Below are positions 57,003-64,000 of a stretch of DNA of 64,000 nt, piece after piece. The number at the start of each line of letters is the position of its first letter. Position 1 is the stretch's first letter. Below the pieces are notes generated by a model, which saw nothing but the letters and a program-made list of their open reading frames with translations, did no database searches and was not told where the DNA came from. The translations under genes were made by a program, and so were the position numbers. The DNA comes from Halomarina salina (lineage in GTDB: Archaea; Halobacteriota; Halobacteria; Halobacteriales; Haloarculaceae): NCBI RefSeq assembly GCF_023074835.1, contig NZ_JALLGW010000001.1:2852001-2916000 (forward strand), in the 5' to 3' direction.

Positions 57003-58640
57003 TCAGGAGGTATGCGCACGGGTCGCGACGGTGACGCGCGTCCCGTCGTCGGTGGTTGCGACGACCCGACGGTCCTCGCGGACGAACGTCAGGTCGCCAG
57101 CGCTCGTCGTGTTGTTGCCGACCGGGATGGCTGCCTCGCCGAGCGTCTCGCCGCCTCGCGTCACGCGGAGCGTGAACTCGGGGCCGGGGACGACGGTCAC
57201 GTTCCGCTCGGTGATGGTCAGCGCGGCCTGCGACGGTTCGGAGACGTAGGCGAGACGCGCGGCGTCCTGGTGGTAGAGGTAGACGACGTAGGCGGTGCTG
57301 TTGCCGACGGGCGACCACCCGGAGTAGTCGGCGACGACGGCGTCGCGCCACCCGATGCCGCCGACGCGGACGAGCGACCGACCGTCGTTGGCGAGGCGGG
57401 AAGACGACGTGACGACCCACCATATCTCCCGTTGCTCGCTGACGACGATGACGCCGCTGGCGTTGACCTCGGAACTGACCGCCCCGGAGTCGATGGAGAC
57501 CGAGGAGATGTACTGGTTGGGCACGTCGTGGGCGTAGAACACGGTGTAGTCGCCCACGTCGATGCTGTTGGCGTCGGTGACGCCCGCGTCCGGGTTGGCG
57601 ACCGCGAAGAGGTTGAACGGGATGGCGACACCCGCCAGCGCGACGGTGACGGCGAGGACGAGCGCGAACGTCGCCTCGTTGAACCCGACGTCGAACCGAC
57701 CGAGGAGCGAGCGGTCGACGTGGACGACGGCGCTCGCGAACAGCGTCGCGAGGACGAACAGGAGCGCCGTCCCGGCCGCCCGGTACAGTTCGTAGCGCCC
57801 GCCGTTGAGCGGCGTGTACACCGCCCAGAGGTTCTGGGCGACGCAGAACAGCAACACGCCGACGAACAGGCGGACGGCGGGCGGACGCTCCTCGACGCGA
57901 CGGACGTAGAGGATGCCCAGGGTCGCCCCGAGGAAGAGCCCGAGGGCGTGGCCCTGGATGGCGATGCTGGCCCACCACGGCGTGATGAACGCCGAGCGGC
58001 CGCCCTGCTGGAGGATGGGGTTCTGCACCGCCGCGTACAGCAGTGAGATGACGCCGCTCGCGGTCACCGCGACGACCGTCGCCAGCGGGTAGCGCATCAG
58101 CGCGAACCCGGCGAAGGCGAAGACGACGCCGGAGAACCCGATGGCGGGGCCGAGCGCGAACACGCCGGTCAGCACGCCGATAGCGAGCGTGACGACGACG
58201 AAGAGGGCGATGCGACCGAACGGGTTCGTGAGAGACGAGGTGAACGTCTGGACGCCCCGCTTCCGGGGGTAGTGGCCCCACGCGTACTCCGCCAGGGATG
58301 CGAGCGTGAGCGTCGCGAACAGGTTACCGGTGACGTGGCCGAGTCCGGCGTGGGCGAACGGGGAGGTGAGGATGCCGAGCGGGTAGAAGTACGACCACGC
58401 CCGGAACGGGACGACCATCGGGCGGCGAGGATACTCCCAGCCGCCCTGCACGAAGAAGTAGACGCAGAGGACGAAGGCGGTGACGAGGAGCGTCCCCCAG
58501 GGGACGCCCAGCAGGAGTCGGCGTCGGAGTATCGGCCCGACGCCGCCGTCGGAGAGCGAGCGGACGACCGCCAGCGAGACGAGGACCGTGACGAGGAGTC
58601 CGAGGACGTGGAGCGTCTCCATCCCGGGGACCGCGACCAT
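57003..58640 (-). CDS. Rhomboid-family intramembrane serine protease with C-terminal domain
   Basis: 545 residues from ATG 58640 (an ATG at 58655 adds five). Rhomboid features: HAGLGHVTGNLFATLTLASL (GHxxxN), GPAIGFSGVVFAFAGFALMR (catalytic Ser in GxSG) and SIAIQGHALGLFLGATLGIL (catalytic His). About nine membrane helices are followed by a soluble C-terminal domain of roughly 190 residues (SSVSIDSGAVSSEVNASGVI to the end). The substrate is unknown. Extra domains are common in haloarchaeal rhomboids. Confidence 0.88.
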   Translation of the reverse strand: MVAVPGMETLHVLGLLVTVLVSLAVVRSLSDGGVGPILRRRLLLGVPWGTLLVTAFVLCVYFFVQGGWEYPRRPMVVPFRAWSYFYPLGILTSPFAHAGLGHVTGNLFATLTLASLAEYAWGHYPRKRGVQTFTSSLTNPFGRIALFVVVTLAIGVLTGVFALGPAIGFSGVVFAFAGFALMRYPLATVVAVTASGVISLLYAAVQNPILQQGGRSAFITPWWASIAIQGHALGLFLGATLGILYVRRVEERPPAVRLFVGVLLFCVAQNLWAVYTPLNGGRYELYRAAGTALLFVLATLFASAVVHVDRSLLGRFDVGFNEATFALVLAVTVALAGVAIPFNLFAVANPDAGVTDANSIDVGDYTVFYAHDVPNQYISSVSIDSGAVSSEVNASGVIVVSEQREIWWVVTSSSRLANDGRSLVRVGGIGWRDAVVADYSGWSPVGNSTAYVVYLYHQDAARLAYVSEPSQAALTITERNVTVVPGPEFTLRVTRGGETLGEAAIPVGNNTTSAGDLTFVREDRRVVATTDDGTRVTVATRAHTS

Positions 58641-58835
58641 GGCACTCCTCAGCATCCGAGTGCCTTCAGTGCCGTGGTCGCCGTCTCGGCTGTCGGTTTC
58701 CTCCGTCGACCGCCGACCACCGACGTCTCACTGGCCCATCGAAGCGCGGGGATGGTCGAACCCTCCACCGTCGCCGTCGCCGTCGCCGTCGTGTGGCAAC
58801 TGCGTGGAGGAGTGGCGAGCGTCGGTCCCAGCCGC

Positions 58836-59900
58836 TCAGAGCGGTTCGTCGCCCTCGATGATGCGCACCGCGCGGTCCGCGAGCGCCGGGACCCGCTCCT
58901 CCATCGTCGGGTACATCGGGTCGTCGGAGTTGCCCTCCAGGTAGCGCCGGAAGAACATCTCGCCGAGCCCGGCGAGTTTGTACACCGCGAGCGCCCGGTA
59001 GAACCGCTCGTTCTCGAACGAGAACCCGGTCCGGTCCTCGTAGCGCTCGACGAGTTCTTCGCGCGTGAGGAAGTCGTCGCCCTCCATGAACTGCGCCGTC
59101 AGTTCCGGCACCGACGGCGCGGGGTCCTTCGCGTCGCGCCAGTACGACAGCATCCACCCGAGGTCGGTGAACGGGTCGCCGAGCGTGCTCATCTCCCAGT
59201 CGAAGACGGCGACGAGGTCCGGGTCGTGGCCCGGTCCGTACATGACGTTGTCCAGTTTGTAGTCGCCGTGGACGAGCGTCGCGGGCGGGTCCTCGGGGAC
59301 GTTGTCGTCGAGCCACTCCATCACGTCGTACAGTTTCGGCACCTCCCGCTCCTCGACGGTGACCTCGAACGCCCACATCAGCTGTTTCGTCCAGCGGTCG
59401 ACCTGACGCTGGGTGAACCCCGGCGGGTAGCCGAACTCCTCCAGACCGACCGCCTCGTAGTCCACCTCGTGGACCGCGACGAGGCCGTCGACGAGTTCCC
59501 GGCCGATGGCCTCGCGCGCATCCGGGTTCTCGAAGCGTTCGGGGACGCCCTCGCGGAGGACGTCGCCCTCGGTGCGGTCCATGAGGTAGAAGTCGCTGCC
59601 GAGGACCGCGTGGCCCTCGCAGGCGGCGACGGTGTTCGGCAACGGCACGTCGGTGCCCTGGAGCGCGTCCATCACCTCGTACTCGCGGAGGACGTCGTGG
59701 GCGCTGTCGGCCACCTCGCCCGGCGGCGGCCGACGGACGACGAGTTCGCGGTCGCCCCACGTCACGAACAGCGTCTCGTTGGAGTGGCCCTCCTGGTGGT
59801 GTTCGACGTCGTACGATTCGGCGGCCCCGAGTTCCGATTCGAGGTACTCGGCGAGTCGGTCCACGTCGACGATGCGGTCGAAGTACTCCCCGTCACTCAT
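58836..59900 (-). CDS. APH-fold kinase (ACAD10/LvaA-like)
   Basis: 354 residues from ATG 59900. Aminoglycoside-phosphotransferase fold: the N-lobe loop has HHQEGHSNETLFVTWGDREL, the catalytic loop LVHGDYKLDNVMYGPG and the Mg site VAVFDWEMSTLGDPFTDLGW. The same family in ACAD10/11 and bacterial LvaA phosphorylates the 4-hydroxyl of hydroxyacyl-CoA before elimination by an acyl-CoA dehydrogenase-like enzyme. Such a dehydrogenase is encoded 1 kb away, which supports this over an antibiotic-resistance role. Confidence 0.88.
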   Translation of the reverse strand: MSDGEYFDRIVDVDRLAEYLESELGAAESYDVEHHQEGHSNETLFVTWGDRELVVRRPPPGEVADSAHDVLREYEVMDALQGTDVPLPNTVAACEGHAVLGSDFYLMDRTEGDVLREGVPERFENPDAREAIGRELVDGLVAVHEVDYEAVGLEEFGYPPGFTQRQVDRWTKQLMWAFEVTVEEREVPKLYDVMEWLDDNVPEDPPATLVHGDYKLDNVMYGPGHDPDLVAVFDWEMSTLGDPFTDLGWMLSYWRDAKDPAPSVPELTAQFMEGDDFLTREELVERYEDRTGFSFENERFYRALAVYKLAGLGEMFFRRYLEGNSDDPMYPTMEERVPALADRAVRIIEGDEPL

Positions 59901-59981
59901 CGGCACACGAATCGAAAGCGAGCGCCGAATAGCTTCCGGCGGTGGGGCCAGATTTCCGCGTCGTCACGACGGGCCGCTCGG

Positions 59982-60779
59982 TCAGTTCCAGGGCGCGTCG
60001 TCGGGGTCGAACCGTCGGGTGCGCTCGTCGATGTCGTCGAGGCGGTCCAGTGCTTCCTGCGGGAGGTCGAGGTCACGCGCCTCGTAGTTCGCCCGGAGGT
60101 GGTCCTCGCCCGTCGCCTTCGGGATGGGGACGACGTTCTCCTTCGAGAGCGACCACGCCAGCGCGACCTGGTGGGCCGTCAGGTCGTGGTCCTCGGCGAC
60201 CGACTGGATGGTGTCGTCGTCCATGATGGAGCCACGGCCGAACGGGCCGTACGCGACGAGGGAGTGGTCGTCCTCGCGGGCGTACTCGCGGAGTTCGTCC
60301 TGCGGGAGCAGCGGGTGGCACTCGACCTGATGGGCGAAGACGGGCGCGTCGAGAACGTCCCGCGCCTCGTCCAGCAGGTCGACGGTGAAGTTCGAGAGGC
60401 CGACGTGCTCGACGAGGCCCTCGTCGACCAGTTCGTCGAACGCGGAGAGCGTCCCCTCGGCGTCGTAGGCCCCGTTCGGCCAGTGGACGTACAGCAGGTC
60501 GATGCTGTCGACGCCGAGGCGGTCGGCGCTCTCGCGGGCCGTCTCCAGCACGTCGTCGTGCGCGAGGTTCTCGGGGGCGACCTTCGTAGCGACGAACACC
60601 TCCTCGGAGTCGACGTCGCTGTCGGCGACCGCCTCGCCGACCGCTCGCTCCGTGTCGTACATCTGGGCGGTGTCGACGTGGCGGTAGCCGACGTCGAGCG
60701 CCGTGCGAACGTTCTCGGCGCACTCCTCGTCGTCCTCGTATCCCGACGTGCCGAGGCCGGGGCGGGGCAGTTGGTCCAT
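59982..60779 (-). CDS. Aldo/keto reductase
   Basis: 265 residues. Catalytic tetrad: Asp and Tyr in GYRHVDTAQMYDTERAVGEA, Lys in VFVATKVAPENL and His in SIDLLYVHWPNGAYDAEG. NADPH-binding IPKATGEDHLRANYEARDLD is near the end. It reduces carbonyls to alcohols or the reverse. Flanked by the kinase and dehydrogenase genes, it could interconvert a 4-oxo- and 4-hydroxy-acid, but this is inference. Confidence 0.9.
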   Translation of the reverse strand: MDQLPRPGLGTSGYEDDEECAENVRTALDVGYRHVDTAQMYDTERAVGEAVADSDVDSEEVFVATKVAPENLAHDDVLETARESADRLGVDSIDLLYVHWPNGAYDAEGTLSAFDELVDEGLVEHVGLSNFTVDLLDEARDVLDAPVFAHQVECHPLLPQDELREYAREDDHSLVAYGPFGRGSIMDDDTIQSVAEDHDLTAHQVALAWSLSKENVVPIPKATGEDHLRANYEARDLDLPQEALDRLDDIDERTRRFDPDDAPWN

Positions 60780-60897
60780 ACGCGAGCCACTCGCGGCGAG
60801 CGGAAAAAGGCGAGCGTGCCCGCAATCGACGTGGGACTCGGCGGTGGGTCACGCTCCCGGCGTGCACCTTTACGGTGGTTCGCTCGGTGCGGACACC

Positions 60898-62106
60898 ATG
60901 GAGTACGACGACTCGGAGACGGCGCGGGACCTACGAGACCGAGCGCGACAGTTCATGGACGAGGAGGTGCTCCCGACCGAGCGCGAGTACCTCGGCGACG
61001 GTCCGGTCCCCCACGACGTGGTCGACGACCTGCGCGAGGAGGCCAGGGAACGCGACGTCTTCTGCCCACAGATAGACGAGGAGTGGGGCGGCGGCGGGTA
61101 CGCGTTCAGCGACGTCCTCCCGCTGTTCGAGGAGGCCGGTCGGTCGCTGCTCGGCGCGCCGGCGATGCGCGTCGACGCCCCCGACGAGGGCAACATGCAC
61201 ACCATCGAACTCGTCGGTACCGAGGAGCAGAAACAGGAGTACCTGAAGCCGCTCGTCGCCGGCGACATCAACTCGGCGTTCTCGATGACCGAACCCCGCG
61301 ACGGCGCGGGGAGCGACCCGAAGATGATCAGGACCACCGCCGAGAAGGACGGCGACGAGTGGGTCATCGACGGCCACAAGTGGTGGACGACGCAGGGCAG
61401 CGAGGCCGACGTCTTCATCGTCATGGCGAAGACCGACGAGGAGGCCCACCCGTACGCCGGCTGCTCGCTGTTCCTCGTCGACGCCGACGCCGACGGCGTC
61501 ACTATCGACCGCGACATCCCCCACCTCGGTCCGTCGCTCGTCCACGCCAGCCACGCCGAGATTCACTACGACGACGTCCGCGTCCCCGAGTCCGCGCTCC
61601 TCGGCACCGAGAACGAGGGGTTCGCCCACGCGCAACAACGCCTCGGCCCCGCCCGCCTCACCCACTGCATGCGCTTCACGGGGATGGCGACGCGCGCGCT
61701 CACCATCGCCAAGGCGTACATGGACGAACGCGACGCGTTCGGCGACTCGCTGTCGGAGAAGCAGTCCCAGCGGTTCGAGGTCGCCGAGGCGGAGACGGAA
61801 CTCCACGCCGTCCGGACGATGGTCCGCCACGCCGCCGCCCAGATTACGGGTGGCGAGGAGGCGCGCGTCCCCGTCTCGATGTGCAAGGTGTTCGCCGCGA
61901 ACACCACCCAGGAGACCATCGACTTCGCGGTGCAGGCGTGTGGCGGTAACGGCATCGGCCGCGACCTGCCGCTGGCGGACTTCTACGAGGCCGTCCGCGC
62001 CTTCCGCATCGTCGACGGGGCCGACGAGGTCCACAAGCGCGTCATCGCCCGCGACGCCTTCGAGGAGGCCGACGACCCGGCAATCGAGAACACGGTCACG
62101 TTCTAG
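60898..62106 (+). CDS. Acyl-CoA dehydrogenase (ACAD10/11 or LvaC-like)
   Basis: 402 residues from ATG 60898. FAD-dependent fold: SAFSMTEPRDGAGSDPKMIR, WVIDGHKWWTTQGSEADVF and the C-terminal VQACGGNGIGRDLPLADFYE. RVDAPDEGNMHTIELVGTEE matches the APDxGNM motif of the ACAD10/11 subgroup, which works with an APH-fold kinase. The start and length are usual for a full single-domain ACAD. It is divergent from the reductase gene, whose start lies about 120 bases away. A simple beta-oxidation dehydrogenase remains possible. Confidence 0.88.
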   Translation: MEYDDSETARDLRDRARQFMDEEVLPTEREYLGDGPVPHDVVDDLREEARERDVFCPQIDEEWGGGGYAFSDVLPLFEEAGRSLLGAPAMRVDAPDEGNMHTIELVGTEEQKQEYLKPLVAGDINSAFSMTEPRDGAGSDPKMIRTTAEKDGDEWVIDGHKWWTTQGSEADVFIVMAKTDEEAHPYAGCSLFLVDADADGVTIDRDIPHLGPSLVHASHAEIHYDDVRVPESALLGTENEGFAHAQQRLGPARLTHCMRFTGMATRALTIAKAYMDERDAFGDSLSEKQSQRFEVAEAETELHAVRTMVRHAAAQITGGEEARVPVSMCKVFAANTTQETIDFAVQACGGNGIGRDLPLADFYEAVRAFRIVDGADEVHKRVIARDAFEEADDPAIENTVTF

Positions 62107-62446
62107 CACCACCTTTTGCTGCACTCGCGTGCTGGCGGCCTCCGGCCGCCAGCGGCTCGCTGGCAAAAGCTCTCCCAGTAAGCGCGCGGGACTCCGTCCC
62201 GCTGGCAACCGGCGGCTTCGCCGCCGGTGACGTTCACGAGAGCGAAGCTCTCGTGTGCCAGCCGAAACCAACGGTTTCGGCGACGAAGCTTCTGGGAGCC
62301 TGTGAGACGCGAAGCGTCACACAATGGGACCAAAAGCGCTACGCGCTCCCTCCGGTCGCGCTTGCGTTCGCTCGCGGCACAGCAGAAGAGCCAACCGCTA
62401 AAGCACAGCACCGATCCGCAATCGCACGGCACCGCGACCGCCCTGC
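62107..62446. other. Intergenic region with hairpin array
   Basis: No gene. It holds seven short inverted repeats with three-base loops (62131-62347), between convergent genes for the dehydrogenase and the regulator. Confidence 0.7.
62131..62347. repeat. Array of seven short hairpins with 3-base loops
   Basis: Stems and loops: 62131-62153 (10 bp, TCC), 62186-62202 (7 bp, TCC), 62208-62228 (9 bp, TTC), 62235-62255 (9 bp, GAA), 62261-62281 (9 bp, AAC), 62301-62323 (5 bp plus 4 bp with one mismatch, GAA), 62335-62347 (5 bp, TAC). Stem sequences differ, so it is not a simple tandem repeat; only the geometry is shared. The array lies right after the dehydrogenase stop and before the end of the convergent regulator gene. 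Confidence 0.75.
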
Positions 62447-63301
62447 TCACTCGACTGCTTTGAGTGGCGTCGAGTCGCTCCGGTACGCCTCGAACGTCCG
62501 TTCCGCCCACTCGCGGGCGGTGCGGTCGTCGGAGTCGACGAACACCCGGAGGGTGCCGGTGTCCTCGTCGTAGCCGCCGATGCCGACGCAGTCGTCCAGA
62601 ATCAGGAGCCCGTACGGGAACGCCTCGCGGGAGTAGAGCGTCAACTGTCCGGACTCGCGCAGGTCCTCGACGCGGTCCGGGTACGCCGCGGTCAGCGAGT
62701 CGATGGACGAGGGGAGACCGATGAGTTCGACGTCCATCGCGCCGAAGAGGCGGTCGTAGAACGCGGTGACGCCGGGCGGGACCATCGCCGTCGCGTTGAA
62801 CCCCCGGAGCGTCGTCGAGTCGCCGACGAGGTCGAGGATGCGCCGCAGCGGCCGGAACGGGTCGTCCGGGTCGGCGACGGTGACGGTGGCCTCCGCGAAC
62901 GGTTCGACGACGAACTCCTGGTGGTCCTCGCAGATGCTGTCGAGCAACGGTGCGAGGCGGCGGGCCGCGACGACGTTGTACTCCAGTCGGAGCACCTCCT
63001 CGGCGGCCACCTGTCCGGGGCCGGTGAGTTCGTAGCCCCCCGCGACCCGACGGGCGTACCCCTCGTCGTCCAGCCAGCGGGTGAACCGGTGGCTGGTCGC
63101 CCGCGAGACGCCGAGGTGCGCTTCGATGTCGCGGTGGTCGAGCGGCGCGTGGACGAACAGCGCTTCGAGCACCGGCCCGTGGCGCACCACCTCGACCAGG
63201 TCGTCGGTCGACAGTCGGTCGCCGCGCTCGGCCAACCGCTGGCCGATGGCCCGTCGGGCCACCACCTCCTCGAAGAACTCGTCGAACAGTTGTGATGTCA
63301 T
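62447..63301 (-). CDS. Winged-helix transcriptional regulator
   Basis: 284 residues from ATG 63301. Residues about 35-100 form a winged helix (LVEVVRHGPVLEALFVHAPL, DHRDIEAHLGVSRATSHRFT), followed by an effector-type domain (VYDRLFG-like FYDRLFGAMDVELIGLPSSI, REAFPYGLLILDDCVGIGGY). This is a common haloarchaeal MarR/IclR-like group of unknown ligand. It may regulate the neighbouring dehydrogenase cluster or the divergent methyltransferase; the sequence does not decide. Confidence 0.8.
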   Translation of the reverse strand: MTSQLFDEFFEEVVARRAIGQRLAERGDRLSTDDLVEVVRHGPVLEALFVHAPLDHRDIEAHLGVSRATSHRFTRWLDDEGYARRVAGGYELTGPGQVAAEEVLRLEYNVVAARRLAPLLDSICEDHQEFVVEPFAEATVTVADPDDPFRPLRRILDLVGDSTTLRGFNATAMVPPGVTAFYDRLFGAMDVELIGLPSSIDSLTAAYPDRVEDLRESGQLTLYSREAFPYGLLILDDCVGIGGYDEDTGTLRVFVDSDDRTAREWAERTFEAYRSDSTPLKAVE

Positions 63302-63491
63302 CAGTGTCGCGGACCCGCCGGTCGGGCCGCGCCTCCGAGTGAGTGGTACGGTAGCGACGCGCATAACGCTATCTCACGCCGTGAGACGGGTCTTATCCGG
63401 TGGGAACTGTCTCCGACGGCGGACGCACGGAACCGCCCCGAGCGCCCGCACGGTAGATGACTACAACCGGAGCAGTCGCCTACGAGCGGCC

Positions 63492-64000
63492 ATGGCAATC
63501 GACTCACAGGCCACGGCCGAAGCGTTCGCGGAACGACTGTTCGAGGCGGCGGTCGGCACGCTCGACCTCTACGGGGTGTACCTCGGAGACGAACTCGGCT
63601 ACTACCGGGCGCTCGCCGACGGCGCGCTGACCACCGGCGAACTCGCCGAGCGAACGGGCACCGACCAGCGCTACACCCACGAGTGGTGCGAACAGCAGGT
63701 GACGACGGGCATCCTGCGCGTGGACGACCCGAGTGCGCCCCCCGAGGAGCGTCGCTACGAACTCCCGCCGGCACACGTCGAACCGCTGGTCGACGACGAG
63801 AGCCTGAACTTCGTCGCCCCGTTCGGTCAGCTCGTCGTCGGGTCGATGGCCCCACGCGAGGCGATTCTCGAGGCGTACCGAACCGGGCAGGGCGTCCCCT
63901 ACGAGTCCTACGGGCGCGTGTTCCGCGAAGGTCAGTCGCGGATGAACCGCCCGGCGTTCCTCTCCTCGCTCGGCGAGGAGTGGCTGCCCGCGATTCCGGA
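63492..64000 (+). CDS. SAM-dependent methyltransferase, N-terminal part
   Basis: Partial, running off the window end; 169 residues are visible from ATG 63492. The N-terminal ~90 residues form a helical/winged-helix dimerisation domain (AIDSQATAEAFAERLFEAAV, DGALTTGELAERTGTDQRYT) typical of small-molecule O-methyltransferase-like enzymes. The Rossmann SAM motif lies beyond the window. Divergent from the winged-helix regulator with 190 bases between. Substrate unknown. Confidence 0.7.
   Translation, partial: MAIDSQATAEAFAERLFEAAVGTLDLYGVYLGDELGYYRALADGALTTGELAERTGTDQRYTHEWCEQQVTTGILRVDDPSAPPEERRYELPPAHVEPLVDDESLNFVAPFGQLVVGSMAPREAILEAYRTGQGVPYESYGRVFREGQSRMNRPAFLSSLGEEWLPAIP

Noticed and set aside
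58836-59900. Antibiotic-resistance phosphotransferase
   Set aside because: The neighbourhood (reductase, ACAD with the APDxGNM motif) and overall similarity favour the acyl-CoA-linked APH-fold subgroup.
58272-61949. 1225-residue plus-strand open frame
   Set aside because: It is antisense to the APH-fold kinase and reductase genes and out of frame with the dehydrogenase. No motif is present; long shadows are expected at high GC.
62131-62347. CRISPR array
   Set aside because: Stem sequences differ from one another and there is no repeat-spacer periodicity or cas gene.

Overview
The window is haloarchaeal chromosomal DNA, from an extremely halophilic archaeon of class Halobacteria. The evidence is very acidic proteins, GC-rich codon use from about 16 kb onward, Tat lipoproteins ending in a GC lipobox, a bacterioopsin-activator-type regulator, a Dps-type ferritin, Dph2, a volactin/salactin-type actin and many small CxxC zinc-ribbon proteins. 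No rRNA, tRNA or CRISPR array was recognised.

Region 1 (1-16000) is an accessory island and is visibly richer in A/T than the rest. It holds the 3' end of a TnpB gene with its omega-RNA-type right end, a VapBC-like toxin-antitoxin pair behind a perfect 20-bp palindrome, an OB-fold single-strand-DNA-binding protein, a split receiver/PAS/histidine-kinase gene and a 1161-residue conjugation-type ATPase. About 2 kb of gene-poor DNA follows, carrying a repeated 13-bp motif, then several broken genes and scattered TnpB right-end hairpins. Four genes here carry a single-base insertion and one also has an in-frame TAG, so the island is decaying or the assembly has base-insertion errors.

Region 2 (16000-38950) is mostly core genome: tRNA-editing deacylase, nitrilase-fold hydrolase, DpsA, a thiolase-fold/DUF35 pair without the usual nucleophilic cysteine, thymidine kinase, kynureninase beside a divergent esterase-like hydrolase, a PAS-GAF-GAF-Bat-HTH regulator, a DUF5805/tyrosine-recombinase pair and a P-type cation ATPase.

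Region 3 (39109-44943) is the most interesting locus. Two paralogous CHAT (caspase-like) proteins are transcribed outward from a shared AT-rich centre. Each is met tail to tail by a 44-residue hydrophobic protein; the two small proteins align without gaps at about 19 of 44 positions. A DUF7504-type protein overlaps the start of the right-hand CHAT gene by 4 bases, and an orphan paralog lies at 19002-19646. The layout is a mirror-image duplication of a protease plus small-membrane-peptide module. I infer a proteolytically controlled membrane-acting system, possibly stress or defence related.

Region 4 (45130-56957) holds a HisG-like protein, a long coiled-coil protein, an MBL-fold hydrolase, a YihY/BrkB membrane protein, YlbF-like, flavodoxin-like and rubredoxin-like proteins, Dph2, a Tat lipoprotein, a four-helix membrane protein resembling the CdpA N-terminal family next to a volactin-type actin, a small zinc-ribbon protein and a METTL5-like methyltransferase.

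Region 5 (57003-64000) has a rhomboid protease, then a split ACAD10/11- or LvaA/LvaC-like set (APH-fold kinase, aldo/keto reductase, acyl-CoA dehydrogenase). An array of seven short hairpins separates these from a winged-helix regulator, and a methyltransferase runs off the window end.
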